From Pseudomonadota bacterium (GTDB lineage Bacteria; Pseudomonadota; Gammaproteobacteria; Burkholderiales; Rhodocyclaceae), in assembly GCA_018261905.1 (NCBI GenBank), contig JAGTRU010000018.1:1-64000 (forward strand): DNA of 64,000 nucleotides, written 5' to 3'. Positions 9,481 through 20,849 of the stretch are shown here, piece by piece (position 1 is the stretch's first letter; each line of letters begins with the position of its first letter). The position numbers and the translations under genes were made by a program. Under the pieces are notes generated by a model. The model did no database searches and was not told the DNA's origin. It worked only from the letters and a program-made list of their open reading frames with translations.

Positions 9481-10803
9481 TTGGCAGCAAATCCCAATAC
9501 TGTTGGCAAGGGCGGCAAATTCGGCGATCTGAAGCGCCGTCTGTGGTTCCTGCTCGGCGCTCTGGTTGTGTATCGCATTGGCGCACACATTCCGGTACCC
9601 GGGATCGACCCCAACGTTCTGTCCGATCTCTTCAATTCGCAGAAGGGCGGCATCCTAGGCATGTTCAACATGTTCTCGGGTGGTGCCCTGTCGCGTTTTA
9701 CCCTGTTTGCACTGGGCATCATGCCGTATATTTCGGCATCGATCATCATGCAACTGATGAGCGTCGCCAGCCCCCAACTTGAGGCTCTCAAGAAGGAAGG
9801 CGAAGCTGGCCGCCGCAAGATTACGCAATACACCCGTTACGGCACACTCGGCCTGGCTCTCTTTCAGGGCCTGGGGATTGCCGTGGCGCTCGAAGCGCAG
9901 CCCGGTCTGGTTTCCGACCCCGGCTTCCTGTTCCGCCTGACCACGGTCACCACCCTGGTGACCGGGACAATGTTCCTGATGTGGTTGGGTGAGCAGATTA
10001 CCGAGCGCGGCCTGGGCAATGGTATTTCGATCATTATTTTTGGCGGTATCGCCGCTGGTTTGCCGAATGCGATCGGTGGCCTGCTCGAATTAGTGCGTAC
10101 CGGTGCCATGCATCCGCTGACGGCGCTGATTATCTGCTTCCTGGTGGTTGTCGTTACCGCCTTCGTGGTCTTTGTCGAACGCGGCCAGCGCAAGATTCTG
10201 GTCAATTACGCCAAGCGCCAGGTCGGTAACAAGATTTACGGCGGCCAGAGCTCACACCTGCCGCTTAAGCTTAACATGTCGGGCGTTATCCCGCCGATTT
10301 TCGCCTCGTCGATCATTCTCTTTCCGGCGACGGTAGCCGGTTGGTTCGGTTCCGGCGATTCGATGCACTGGCTGAAGGATATCGCCGGCGCCCTGTCGCC
10401 CGGCCAGCCAATCTACGTCATGCTTTATGCCGCAGCGATCATCTTCTTCTGTTTCTTCTACACCGCGCTGGTCTTCAATTCGAAGGAAACCGCCGACAAC
10501 CTGAAGAAGAGCGGCGCCTTTGTTCCAGGTATCCGTCCGGGCGAACAGACGGCACGCTACATCGACAAGATTTTGATGCGCCTGACCCTGATTGGCGCGG
10601 CCTATATCACGGTGGTTTGTTTGCTGCCGGAATTCCTGATTTTGAAGTGGAACGTGCCTTTCTATTTCGGTGGCACGTCACTGTTGATTATTGTCGTCGT
10701 GACCATGGACTTTATGTCCCAGGTCCAGGCGTATGTGATGTCGCATCAATATGAAAGTCTCTTGAAGAAAGCAAACTTCAAGGGGTCGCCCATGATCAAG
10801 TAA
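9481..10803 (+). CDS. secY: Preprotein translocase subunit SecY
   Basis: A 440-residue membrane protein with ten predicted membrane segments, the pore of the Sec translocon together with SecE and SecG. Typical features are the plug region ([20 protein letters not shown]), ASIIMQLM, the cytosolic loop [15 protein letters not shown], and [13 protein letters not shown]. It begins with TTG at 9481, preceded by AAAGGTAG. This start gives the right length. Non-ATG initiation of secY may keep its level below that of the ribosomal proteins. Confidence 0.97.
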   Translation: MAANPNTVGKGGKFGDLKRRLWFLLGALVVYRIGAHIPVPGIDPNVLSDLFNSQKGGILGMFNMFSGGALSRFTLFALGIMPYISASIIMQLMSVASPQLEALKKEGEAGRRKITQYTRYGTLGLALFQGLGIAVALEAQPGLVSDPGFLFRLTTVTTLVTGTMFLMWLGEQITERGLGNGISIIIFGGIAAGLPNAIGGLLELVRTGAMHPLTALIICFLVVVVTAFVVFVERGQRKILVNYAKRQVGNKIYGGQSSHLPLKLNMSGVIPPIFASSIILFPATVAGWFGSGDSMHWLKDIAGALSPGQPIYVMLYAAAIIFFCFFYTALVFNSKETADNLKKSGAFVPGIRPGEQTARYIDKILMRLTLIGAAYITVVCLLPEFLILKWNVPFYFGGTSLLIIVVVTMDFMSQVQAYVMSHQYESLLKKANFKGSPMIK

Positions 10804-10809
10804 CCAGTT

Positions 10810-11028
10810 ATGGCCAAAGAAGATTACATTGAAATGCAGGGCGAGGTTGTTGAAAACCTCCCTAATGCGACCTTCAAGGTCAAACTGGAAAATGGCCATA
10901 TCGTGCATGGCTTTATCTCCGGCAAGATGCGTATGCACTACATCCGCATCCTCCCCGGCGACAAGGTTACCGTGCAATTGACGCCATACGACTTAACCAA
11001 GGCGCGGATCGTTTTCCGCGTCAAGTAA
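10810..11028 (+). CDS. infA: Translation initiation factor IF-1
   Basis: A 72-residue OB-fold protein ([36 protein letters not shown]) of exact IF-1 length. It occupies the A site of the 30S subunit during initiation. It starts 6 bases after secY. In this lineage infA commonly lies between secY and rpmJ. Confidence 0.98.
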   Translation: MAKEDYIEMQGEVVENLPNATFKVKLENGHIVHGFISGKMRMHYIRILPGDKVTVQLTPYDLTKARIVFRVK

Positions 11029-11100
11029 AGATTCTCTACGCAATAAACCGCAGGGCGAGGAAACACGGCTGCTTCCGAGCCCCGCAGACGAGGAGTAAAC

Positions 11101-11214
11101 ATGAAAGTGCAACCTTCAGTGAAGCGCGTATGCCGCAATTGCAAAGTCATCCGGCGCAAGGGTGTCGTACGTGTCATTTGCAAGGACCCGCGTCATAAGC
11201 AGCGTCAAGGTTAA
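11101..11214 (+). CDS. rpmJ: 50S ribosomal protein L36 (zinc-ribbon form)
   Basis: A 37-residue protein: [17 protein letters not shown] at the start and [11 protein letters not shown] at the end. C11, C14, C27 and H32 form the zinc ribbon of the C+ form of L36. A strong GAGGAG lies 8 bases before the ATG. The 72-base gap after infA shows no clear promoter. It is one of the smallest ribosomal proteins and easy to miss. Confidence 0.97.
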   Translation: MKVQPSVKRVCRNCKVIRRKGVVRVICKDPRHKQRQG

Positions 11215-11265
11215 TTTCTTGACTAGTCCGGCATTCGCTAATTTTCGAAATATTGGAGTGATTCA

Positions 11266-11628
11266 ATGGCCCGTATTGCAGGGGTAAACATTCCGAACCA
11301 TCAGCATGCAGAAATCGCCTTGACGGCGATCTTCGGCATCGGCCGTACCCGCGCACAGAAAATCTGTGATGCGGCTGGCATCGTTCGTTCTACAAAAATG
11401 AAAGACCTGTCCGATGCGGACATGGATCGTCTGCGTGACGAAGTCGGCAAGTTCACCGTTGAAGGTGATCTGCGCCGCGAAGTCACCATGAACATCAAGC
11501 GTCTGATGGACCTCGGTTGCTACCGTGGTCTGCGCCATCGCAAGGGCTTGCCCTGCCGTGGTCAGCGCACCCGCACCAATGCGCGTACCCGCAAGGGCCC
11601 GCGCAAAGCCATCGCTGGCAAGAAGTAA
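11266..11628 (+). CDS. rpsM: 30S ribosomal protein S13
   Basis: A 120-residue S13 ([27 protein letters not shown], and the C-terminal [19 protein letters not shown] that reaches tRNA). It makes intersubunit bridges with L5. It opens the alpha block (rpsM, rpsK, rpsD, rpoA, rplQ) 51 bases after rpmJ. TTGGAG precedes the ATG. Confidence 0.98.
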   Translation: MARIAGVNIPNHQHAEIALTAIFGIGRTRAQKICDAAGIVRSTKMKDLSDADMDRLRDEVGKFTVEGDLRREVTMNIKRLMDLGCYRGLRHRKGLPCRGQRTRTNARTRKGPRKAIAGKK

Positions 11629-11640
11629 TAGGGACAGAAC

Positions 11641-12030
<390 letters not shown>

Positions 12031-12042
12031 GGAGAAAGACCA

Positions 12043-12672
12043 GTGGCTCGTAATCTCGATCCGAAATGCCGTCAGTGCCGCCGCGAAGGTGAGAAGCTTT
12101 TCCTCAAGGGTGAAAAGTGCTTTACCGACAAGTGCGCCATTGAGCGTCGTTCTTACGCACCTGGCCAGCATGGCCAAAAATCCGGCGCCCGTCTGTCCGA
12201 CTACGGCGTCCACCTGCGTGCCAAGCAGAAGATCCGCCGCGTCTACGGCGTCCTCGAAGGCCAGTTCCGCAAGACTTTCTTCGAAGCTGACCGCCGCAAG
12301 GGGCAGACCGGTGAAAACCTGCTGCAACTGCTGGAATCCCGTCTGGATTCCGTCGCCTACCGCATGGGCTTTGGCGCTTCGCGTACCGAATCCCGTCAGG
12401 TCGTGCGTCACAACGGCGTCCTGGTCAATGGCAAGCGGGTCAACATCCCGTCTTACATCGTCAAGCCGGGTGACGTGGTGCAACTGACCGATCGCGCTCG
12501 TGCTTCCCTGCGTTGCAAGGCTGCCCTCGAGGCTGCCGAATCCCGCGGCTTCCCCGAGTGGGTTGCGGTTGACATCAAGGAAGGCAAGGGAACGTTCAAG
12601 GCCATGCCGCAGCGCTCCGAGCTGCCGTCGACCCTGAACGAAGGTCTTGTCATCGAACTTTACTCGAAGTAA
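12043..12672 (+). CDS. rpsD: 30S ribosomal protein S4
   Basis: A 209-residue S4 starting at a GTG (12043) after AAGGAGAAAG. The N-terminus keeps four cysteines (CRQC at 9-12, then C26 and C31), so this is a zinc-binding form. The S4 domain (LDSVAYRMGFGASRTESRQVVRHNGV) follows. S4 nucleates 30S assembly and is the autogenous regulator of the alpha operon in E. coli. The GTG start is supported by length and the strong ribosome-binding site. Confidence 0.97.
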   Translation: MARNLDPKCRQCRREGEKLFLKGEKCFTDKCAIERRSYAPGQHGQKSGARLSDYGVHLRAKQKIRRVYGVLEGQFRKTFFEADRRKGQTGENLLQLLESRLDSVAYRMGFGASRTESRQVVRHNGVLVNGKRVNIPSYIVKPGDVVQLTDRARASLRCKAALEAAESRGFPEWVAVDIKEGKGTFKAMPQRSELPSTLNEGLVIELYSK

Positions 12673-12696
12673 TCACTGAGCTGAGGAATTTAACCC

Positions 12697-13671
12697 ATGC
12701 AAAACAGTGGACTTCTGAAACCCCGCATCATCGATGTGCAGAGTGTTTCGCCCGTGCAAGCCAAGGTCATCATGGAGCCGTTCGAACGCGGCTACGGACA
12801 TACCCTGGGCAATGCACTGCGCCGCATCCTGTTGTCGTCGATGCCGGGTTACGCGCCGACTGAAGTCGGAATCGATGGTGTGCTCCATGAGTACTCGACC
12901 GTTGATGGTGTGCAGGAAGATGTCGTCGACATCCTGCTCAACCTGAAAGGTATTGTCTTCAAGCTGCACAACCGCGATGTGGTAACACTCAATCTGGCCA
13001 AGGAAGGTGAAGGCGTGGTTCGTGCCGGCGATATCGATTTGCCGCATGACGTCGAAATCATCAACCCGGAGCACGTTGTCGCGCATCTGTCTCCCGGCGG
13101 CAGGCTGGCGATGGAGATCAAGGTCGAAAAAGGCCGTGGTTATGTGCCGGGTAACGTCCGCAATCTGGGCGATGCCAAGACCATCGGCAAGCTCGTGCTG
13201 GACGCCTCGTTCAGCCCGATCCGTCGTGTCGCCTACGCTGTTGAAAGCGCTCGTGTTGAGCAGCGTACCGACCTCGACAAGCTGATCGTCGACATCGAAA
13301 CCAATGGTGTTGTCGAGCCGGAAGAAGCCATTCGTTACGCCGCACGCGTGCTGATGGAACAACTCTCCGTTTTTGCCGATCTGGAAGGTACCGCGCCTGT
13401 CGCCGAGGCTTCCAAGCCGGCCCAGGTTGATCCGGTTCTGCTCCGGCCGGTTGATGATCTCGAACTGACGGTTCGCTCTGCGAATTGCCTCAAGGCCGAG
13501 AACATTTACTACATCGGCGATCTGATTCAGCGTACCGAGAATGAACTTCTCAAGACTCCGAATCTGGGTCGCAAGTCGTTGAACGAGATCAAGGAAGTGT
13601 TGGCCGCACGCGGCTTGACCCTGGGCATGAAATTGGAAAATTGGCCGCCGGCCGGTCTGGAAAAAATCTAA
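12697..13671 (+). CDS. rpoA: RNA polymerase subunit alpha
   Basis: A 324-residue alpha subunit. The N-terminal domain ([23 protein letters not shown]) drives dimerisation and assembly. The C-terminal domain (after a short linker near residue 245; [25 protein letters not shown]) contacts UP elements and activators. Length and both domains are ordinary. A T8 run follows the stop codon, but without a clear stem it is not a convincing terminator. Confidence 0.98.
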   Translation: MQNSGLLKPRIIDVQSVSPVQAKVIMEPFERGYGHTLGNALRRILLSSMPGYAPTEVGIDGVLHEYSTVDGVQEDVVDILLNLKGIVFKLHNRDVVTLNLAKEGEGVVRAGDIDLPHDVEIINPEHVVAHLSPGGRLAMEIKVEKGRGYVPGNVRNLGDAKTIGKLVLDASFSPIRRVAYAVESARVEQRTDLDKLIVDIETNGVVEPEEAIRYAARVLMEQLSVFADLEGTAPVAEASKPAQVDPVLLRPVDDLELTVRSANCLKAENIYYIGDLIQRTENELLKTPNLGRKSLNEIKEVLAARGLTLGMKLENWPPAGLEKI

Positions 13672-13730
13672 GGATTTTTTTTCGACCCGGGCAGTCAAGG
13701 GACGCCTGTAGAACATAGAAAGGATTAACC

Positions 13731-14126
13731 ATGCGTCACCGTTTGGGACTTCGCAAACTGAACCGCACCAGCAGCCATCGCCTGGCGATGCTGCGCAACA
13801 TGACTGTTTCCCTGCTCAAGCACGAGGCCATCAAGACCACGTTGCCGAAGGCCAAGGAACTCCGTCGTGTTGTTGAACCGATGATCACCCTCGGCAAGAA
13901 CCCGACCTTGGCCAACAAGCGTCTGGCTTTTGACCGTCTGCGCGACCGCGACATCGTGGTCAAGCTGTTCGCCGAAATCGGCCCGCGTTATGCAACCCGT
14001 CCGGGTGGCTACCTTCGCATCCTGAAGTGTGGCTTCCGCGTTGGCGACAATGCACCGATGGCTTTCGTCGAATTGCTGGATCGTCCGGAGCCGACCGAGG
14101 CTGTGGAAATCGACGAAGCGGCTTAA
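13731..14126 (+). CDS. rplQ: 50S ribosomal protein L17
   Basis: A 131-residue L17 ([20 protein letters not shown] and the [19 protein letters not shown] segment). It lies at the tunnel exit. It is the last gene of the ribosomal cluster and is followed 24 bases later by a strong intrinsic terminator. Confidence 0.98.
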   Translation: MRHRLGLRKLNRTSSHRLAMLRNMTVSLLKHEAIKTTLPKAKELRRVVEPMITLGKNPTLANKRLAFDRLRDRDIVVKLFAEIGPRYATRPGGYLRILKCGFRVGDNAPMAFVELLDRPEPTEAVEIDEAA

Positions 14127-14150
14127 GCAAGCGCTTTAGGTGGAAATTAA

Positions 14151-14177
14151 AAAGGCCGGAAATTCCGGCCTTTTTTT
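14151..14177 (+). terminator. Intrinsic terminator after rplQ
   Basis: AAAGGCCGG and CCGGCCTTT form a stem around AAATT, followed by a run of seven Ts (14171-14177). The A-run on the other side makes it usable from both directions, so it can also end the converging gene that stops at 14195. It marks the end of the ribosomal superoperon. Confidence 0.9.
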
Positions 14178-14194
14178 CGTCCGTAAATTTCGTA

Positions 14195-15718
<1,524 letters not shown>

Positions 15719-15733
15719 GTCTGGCGACTTGCC

Positions 15734-16648
15734 CTAGGGGGTGTTCGTCTCGGATGAAATGGTGGCGATGGCGATGTTGCCACAACCCTCGTAAGTGATA
15801 CTCGAGAAACTCATCAGTCGGGCCAGCGCGATACCGCGACCGTTCGGATCGCAGGCCCGTTCCGGACAAAGTTCCAGGAAGTCCTGCCAGGCAAAACCCT
15901 GCCCCTCGTCTTCGATGTGCAGCGCGATCCCTTCGGCCCGCCGTTCGAAGCCGACGCGCACCTTCTTTTCGCGGTGCTCGGCGAGTGCCAGCAGGCGGGA
16001 AATCTCCTGCTGCCAGCTATCCTCGCGTTTGAGGCGGGCTTTGTCGGCATAACTGAGCCCGAGATTGCCGTGTTCGACGGCATTGATCAGCAATTCCGAG
16101 ATGCCGAGCACGGCTCGGTCCGCATCCGGACAGGCGAGGGCGAGGAAGGCAGCGAGTTGCCCGGCTTCCTCGATGGTCTTGATATGAAAGTCGCCGCGCG
16201 TCATGAATTGCAGCGAACTGACGTGCTCGTGCAAGCGTCGGCGCAGGGAGTCGTGCGCCTTGGCATCGGTGATTGCGGCCTGGACGATAGCGAGCAGGGC
16301 ATCGCGCCGGTAAGGCTTGGTCAGGTAGTAGTAGGCGCCGGCTTCCAGACCTTCGCGGATTTCCTCGGCGGAATCGGCGGCGGTCTGCAGAATGACCGGA
16401 ATATCGACCAGACGCGGTTCGCTCTTGATCCGTTTGAGCAGGCCGATGCCATCGAGCTCGGGCATCATGCGGTCGAGCAGGATGACGTCGAAGTGTTGCG
16501 CCGGGTCGCGCAGAATCTGCCAGGCGGCTTCTCCGCCGTCGCTGCTGAGCACCGAGAAAGCGGGTTCGTCGATGCACTCGAAGTACCCGGCAAGAATCTC
16601 CAGATTCAATGCCTCGTCGTCTACCACCAGTACTCGTACTTCGTTCAT
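15734..16648 (-). CDS. Response regulator fused to a HATPase_c domain (anti-sigma kinase-like)
   Basis: A 304-residue protein. Residues 1-125 are a receiver domain (LVVDDEALN, D59 in LLDRMMP, LTKPY). Residues about 150-300 form a GHKL ATPase of the RsbW type: N-box ELLINAVEHGN, G1 box IEDEGQGF, G2 box PNGRGIAL. RsbW-like kinases phosphorylate STAS-domain proteins, which the neighbouring PP2C phosphatase would reverse. The ATG at 16648 is chosen over a TTG ten codons upstream. The two-gene unit is transcribed toward the rplQ terminator. Confidence 0.87.
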   Translation of the reverse strand: MNEVRVLVVDDEALNLEILAGYFECIDEPAFSVLSSDGGEAAWQILRDPAQHFDVILLDRMMPELDGIGLLKRIKSEPRLVDIPVILQTAADSAEEIREGLEAGAYYYLTKPYRRDALLAIVQAAITDAKAHDSLRRRLHEHVSSLQFMTRGDFHIKTIEEAGQLAAFLALACPDADRAVLGISELLINAVEHGNLGLSYADKARLKREDSWQQEISRLLALAEHREKKVRVGFERRAEGIALHIEDEGQGFAWQDFLELCPERACDPNGRGIALARLMSFSSITYEGCGNIAIATISSETNTP

Positions 16649-16750
16649 GTTGAGCGGGCTATCCTGTCGCGTCGTCAAGTGGCCGTGGACGTTGCCGTCG
16701 GCAATATTTTCGGCAGCAATCGTACCACGGGGGCGTCCCGGTATTCCCGC

Positions 16751-18598
16751 TCAGATTGCCGTCCCCGGCGTTGCTGTCGGGGATGATGGGGGACGGTTGC
16801 CGGTGCTGTCTTCCTGTTGCTGCAAGGTCCACATCCGGGCGTAGGCGCCGTTGGCTTCGAGCAGCGCGCCATGGGTGCCGCGTTCGATGATGTGGCCATC
16901 GCTCATGACCAGGATTTCGTGGGCATTCATGACGGTGGACAGGCGGTGGGCGATGGTCAGCGTGGTGCGGCCGATGGCGGCTAGTTCCAGTTGGCTCTGG
17001 ATCGCTCGTTCGGTCGCCGAGTCGAGGGCCGAGGTGGCTTCGTCGAAGATCAGGATGGGGGGATTTTTGAGCAGGGCGCGGGCGATGGCGACCCGTTGCT
17101 TTTCGCCACCGGAAAGCTTGAGGCCGCGTTCGCCGACCCGGGTTTCGTATTTTTGCGGCAACGACTCGATGAATTCATGCAACTGGGCGGCGCGCGCCGC
17201 CCCATAGACTTCTTCCCGGCTGGCGCTGGGCCGGCCGTAATTGATGTTGTAGAAAATACTGTCGTTGAAGAGCACCGTATCCTGGGGCACGATGCCAATA
17301 GCGGCACGCAGGCTGGTTTGTTTCAAGTGGCGCAGATCCTGGCCGTTGATGCGGATGGCGCCGCCGGTTACATCGTAGAAGCGGTAGAGCAGCCGGGAGA
17401 GGGTCGATTTGCCGGCCCCCGAGTGACCAACTACCGCCACCGTCTTGCCGGGCGCCACGGCGAAACTGAGGTTCTTCAGAATGGCGCGGTCGGGATCGTA
17501 GGCAAACTCGACGGCATCGAAATTGATCTGCAGCGGTCCCGCCGGTAAATCGCGGGCATCCGGGGCATCGGCAATTTCCCGATTGGTCTTGAGCAGGTTG
17601 AACATGCGCTCGATATCGGTCAGCGCCTGGCGAATTTCGCGATAGACAATGCCTAGAAAATTGAGTGGCATGTACAACTGCATCAGGAAAGCATTCACCA
17701 GCACCAGGTCGCCGATGGTCATCCGACCGTCCACGACCCCTTGTGCGGCGCGCCACATCATGGCCGTGACGCCGAGGGCGATGATCGCCTGCTGACCGAG
17801 GTTGAGAAAGGCCAGCGTGGTCTGGCTGCGGGTGGCGGCTTCTTCCCACTTGGTCAATTGCTCGTCGTAGCGGTGGGCTTCCCAGCCTTCGTTGTTGAAG
17901 TATTTGACGGTTTCGTAATTGAGCAGGCTATCGACGGCGCGGCTGTTGGCGGCCGAGTCGTTCTCGTTGACGGCGCGGCGGATATCGATGCGCCAATTGC
18001 TGACCTTGACCGTGAAGATGATGTAGGCGACCAGCGAAATGGCGGTGATCAGGACGAAACCGCTGTCGTACTTGACAAACAGGATGCCGAGCACGAGGCC
18101 GATTTCGACCAGGGTCGGCAGGATCGAATACAGCGTGTAGGAAATCAGGCTGGAAATCGAGCGCGAGCCCCGTTCGATATCGCGCGAAACGCCACCGGTC
18201 TGCCGTTCCAGGTGAAAGCGCAGGCTCAGCGAATGGAGGTGGCGGAAGACTTCCAGCGAGACTTGCCGCACGGCGCGCTGGGTGACGCGGGCAAAAAGAA
18301 TTTCACGTAGTTCGGTAAACAGCGACGTGGAAAAGCGCAGGGCGCCATAGAGGGCCAGAAGCAGGATCGGCAAAGCGAGCACCTGCTGGGTAGCGCTCAG
18401 GTCGTCGATCATTTCCTTGAAAACCAGCGGCACCGCGACATTGGCAACTTTGGCGCCAACCAGGCAGGTGAGCGCCGCGACGACGCGCAGTCGATAGCGC
18501 CAAAGGTAGGGGAACAGGGTGCGCAAGGTCAGCCACACATGGCGTTCCGGCAAAGGCTGGCCGGCGGGGGGTTTGGGGAGGGCGGTGGCGTGACGCAT
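16751..18598 (-). CDS. Atm1/HMT1-type ABC exporter
   Basis: A 615-residue half-transporter: an N-terminal six-helix membrane domain (about 30-320) and a C-terminal ATPase. The ATPase shows Walker A GHSGAGKST, the signature LSGGEKQRVAIARALL and Walker B LIFDEATSALD. The motif NYETVKYFNNE in the membrane domain is typical of Atm1/ABCB7-like exporters, which move glutathione-linked sulphur compounds or metals across the membrane. The ATG at 18598 is preferred to an upstream TTG (18661). It is divergent from the thioesterase gene with 88 bases between, which should hold both promoters. The substrate is an inference from family. Confidence 0.88.
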   Translation of the reverse strand: MRHATALPKPPAGQPLPERHVWLTLRTLFPYLWRYRLRVVAALTCLVGAKVANVAVPLVFKEMIDDLSATQQVLALPILLLALYGALRFSTSLFTELREILFARVTQRAVRQVSLEVFRHLHSLSLRFHLERQTGGVSRDIERGSRSISSLISYTLYSILPTLVEIGLVLGILFVKYDSGFVLITAISLVAYIIFTVKVSNWRIDIRRAVNENDSAANSRAVDSLLNYETVKYFNNEGWEAHRYDEQLTKWEEAATRSQTTLAFLNLGQQAIIALGVTAMMWRAAQGVVDGRMTIGDLVLVNAFLMQLYMPLNFLGIVYREIRQALTDIERMFNLLKTNREIADAPDARDLPAGPLQINFDAVEFAYDPDRAILKNLSFAVAPGKTVAVVGHSGAGKSTLSRLLYRFYDVTGGAIRINGQDLRHLKQTSLRAAIGIVPQDTVLFNDSIFYNINYGRPSASREEVYGAARAAQLHEFIESLPQKYETRVGERGLKLSGGEKQRVAIARALLKNPPILIFDEATSALDSATERAIQSQLELAAIGRTTLTIAHRLSTVMNAHEILVMSDGHIIERGTHGALLEANGAYARMWTLQQQEDSTGNRPPSSPTATPGTAI

Positions 18599-18686
18599 GG
18601 TGGGGGCTCGATGGGGTGTGGCGCCAGTATATGAAAACTGGCCGCTTTCCGCGAAAATCAAAGCTTACCGTCTATTTGGACTCATC

Positions 18687-19100
18687 ATGACCACTGATCG
18701 CCTACAACTCCCCCATAAACATTCGACGCTGCGGGTCGTCCCGATGCCGGCCGATCTCAACCAACACGGCGACGTCTTCGGCGGCTGGGTCATGGCCCAG
18801 GTCGACGTGGCCGGCGCCATTCCCGCCATGCGTCGGGCGCGCGGCCGGGTGGCGACGGTCTCGGTCAATTCCTTTTTGTTCAAGCAACCGGTCTCGGTCG
18901 GCGACATCGTCAGTCTCTATGCCGAAATCGAACGGGTCGGCCGAACGTCCATCACCGTCAAGGTCGAAGTCTATGCCGAGCGCAATTACAGCAATCCGGT
19001 CGTCGTCAAGGTCACCGAGGCCGAATTGACTTACGTGGCGATCGATAGCGCCGGCAACAAGCGCGAGGTTCCGTCCGATAATTTGCCCGAAATGGAATAA
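18687..19100 (+). CDS. Acyl-CoA thioesterase, YciA type
   Basis: A 137-residue hot-dog-fold protein. The conserved start of the family (VVPMPADLNQHGDVFGGWVMAQVD) carries the catalytic N/H/G and D residues. It hydrolyses acyl-CoA esters in the cytosol. The ATG at 18687 fits the family length; codons upstream lie in the promoter region shared with the ABC exporter gene. It ends 44 bases before the porin gene and may be co-transcribed with it. Confidence 0.9.
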   Translation: MTTDRLQLPHKHSTLRVVPMPADLNQHGDVFGGWVMAQVDVAGAIPAMRRARGRVATVSVNSFLFKQPVSVGDIVSLYAEIERVGRTSITVKVEVYAERNYSNPVVVKVTEAELTYVAIDSAGNKREVPSDNLPEME

Positions 19101-19144
19101 AATCGGGTAGTTACCAAATATGCCGCCCGCGATGGAGTGAAGCA

Positions 19145-20335
19145 ATGAAGAAAATGACGCTGCGTACCCTGCCAGCCCTGCTGCTGATGGCCTTTTCCAG
19201 CGCCGCCTCAGCCAGTGCCTTTCAGCTCTGGGAGCAGAGTGCCAGCGGTGTCGGTAACGCCTACGCCGGCTCGGCCGCGATTGCCGACAACGCCAGCATG
19301 GCCTTCTACAACCCGGCCGGGCTGACCCAGTTGACGGGGTTCCAGCTTTCCGCCGGGGTGGCCGGCGTCGGGCCGAGTTACAAGTTCCGCGACGATGGCA
19401 ACTCGGTTGGCAGCGGCGGTTCTGGCGGCAATGGCGGAAATGCCGGGAGTTGGGCGGCGGTACCGAATGCGCATTTCTCCTGGCAACTCTCACCCGACTG
19501 GTTCGTCGGTTTCGGCATTTCGTCGCCCTTCGGGCTGGCTACCGAGTACGAGGATAGCTCCTGGATCGGGCGCCGCCAGTCGCTGAAGTCGGAAGTCAAA
19601 ACGATCAACTACAATCCCTCGCTCGGTTATCGGGTGAACGACAAGGTGTCGCTGGGTTTCGGGGTCAATTACCAAACCATCGATGCCGAACTGACCACGG
19701 CCGTGTCCAGCCTCAACGGTGACGATGCGGCCTGGGGGTGGAATGCCGGGGCCTTATTTACCTTGTCGCCGGCCATGCGGGTTGGGGTTTCCTATCGCTC
19801 CCCGATCAAGTACACCTTGACCGGTACGGCGAATGGCCTGTCCGTCAAAGCTGACGTCAAGCTTCCGGATACTTTCATCCTGTCGGTCTGGCAACAGGTT
19901 TCCGACCGTTGGGAGGCGATGGGCGATTTGTCCTACACGCGCTGGAATACTCTGAAAACGCTCGATGTGTACCGGCAGGATACGGGAGCCCTGCTGTCCG
20001 GCAGCGAAACCTTCAATTACCGCAATGCCTGGCGCCTGGCCTGGGGCGCCGCCTATCTGGCCAACGATGCGCTGAAGGTCAAATTCGGTATCGCCTTCGA
20101 CCGCACGCCGACCACCAATGCCGATCGTTCAGCCCGGGTACCCGATAACAATCGCCTGTGGTTGTCGCTGGGCGGGCAATGGAAAATTGGCAAGGCGAGC
20201 AAGGTCGACCTGGGGTATTCCTACCTCTATGTCAGGGATCCGAGTATCAATCAGAGCAAGTTGGGGACGACCCTGAGCGGCCATTACGACGCCAGTGCCC
20301 ACATTGTCGGCGTGCAGTACTCGACGGGGTTCTAA
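19145..20335 (+). CDS. FadL/OmpP1/TodX family outer-membrane porin
   Basis: A 396-residue outer-membrane protein. A signal peptide (LRTLPALLLMAFSSAASA) is followed by the family signature FQLWEQSASGVGNAYAGSAA and NASMAFYNPAGLT, which forms the hatch domain. The last residues (VGVQYSTGF) end in phenylalanine, the usual barrel-assembly signal. FadL-type channels take up long-chain fatty acids or aromatic hydrocarbons. A glycine-rich loop (GSGGSGGNGGNAG) occurs near residue 85. The position after an acyl-CoA thioesterase gene suggests fatty-acid-like substrates. Confidence 0.92.
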   Translation: MKKMTLRTLPALLLMAFSSAASASAFQLWEQSASGVGNAYAGSAAIADNASMAFYNPAGLTQLTGFQLSAGVAGVGPSYKFRDDGNSVGSGGSGGNGGNAGSWAAVPNAHFSWQLSPDWFVGFGISSPFGLATEYEDSSWIGRRQSLKSEVKTINYNPSLGYRVNDKVSLGFGVNYQTIDAELTTAVSSLNGDDAAWGWNAGALFTLSPAMRVGVSYRSPIKYTLTGTANGLSVKADVKLPDTFILSVWQQVSDRWEAMGDLSYTRWNTLKTLDVYRQDTGALLSGSETFNYRNAWRLAWGAAYLANDALKVKFGIAFDRTPTTNADRSARVPDNNRLWLSLGGQWKIGKASKVDLGYSYLYVRDPSINQSKLGTTLSGHYDASAHIVGVQYSTGF

Positions 20336-20339
20336 GCTC

Positions 20340-20846
20340 TTGTCACTTGAGTTGGGCGGCGTCGTGCTGGGCATCCGCGAAGGCGTCATTGCCCTGATTT
20401 CGCTGGTCGCGATCTACATGGCGGTGGTCTTGCTGCGCATGCGTCGCCTGCGCCATCGCCGGCTGGAGGCCGAGGATGTTCGCCTAGCCAAAACCACCGG
20501 CGATGAACCGCGGCGAGTCCCCGAAATTTCCCCGGCCGATTCGGAATCCTGGGAGACCGTGCCGGCCGGTCTGGGTGAGGAAGTTTTGCGCCAGGGACTG
20601 GAGCAGGAGGTCGCCCAATTGCGCGAGGAACTCGACGCCGTGCGTGGCGAACTGGCTGCCCTGCGCCAAGACATGTTGCAGGAGATGGCCCACGTCCGGG
20701 CCACACAATCGGTTTCCCCCATCTACGGCGATGCCATGCAGATGGCGGCCGCCGGTTACGATCCGGCCATGATCGCCGAGCGTTGCGGGATCGCCCGCGC
20801 CGAAGCCGAATTGGTCGTGGCCTTGGCCAAAAGTCAGGAACGGTAA
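20340..20846 (+). CDS. DUF2802-like membrane-anchored protein
   Basis: About 168 residues: an N-terminal membrane helix (GIREGVIALISLVAIYMAVV), a variable acidic linker, a coiled coil (EEVLRQGLEQEVAQLREEL, about 80-125) and a C-terminal block that looks like a helix-turn-helix (AAAGYDPAMIAERCGIARAEAELV). This layout matches the DUF2802 family, whose function is unknown. No ATG gives a sensible start. A TTG at 20340, or one at 20352, just after the porin stop is most likely. Close coupling to the SPOR gene (3 bases) suggests an envelope role. Confidence 0.7.
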   Translation: MSLELGGVVLGIREGVIALISLVAIYMAVVLLRMRRLRHRRLEAEDVRLAKTTGDEPRRVPEISPADSESWETVPAGLGEEVLRQGLEQEVAQLREELDAVRGELAALRQDMLQEMAHVRATQSVSPIYGDAMQMAAAGYDPAMIAERCGIARAEAELVVALAKSQER

Positions 20847-20849
20847 ACC

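Noticed and set aside
11215-11265. Promoter with TTGACT near 11219 ahead of rpsM
   Set aside because: No -10 box at 16-18 bases; the closest AT-rich hexamer is only 14 bases away. The gap is more likely an ordinary operon spacer.
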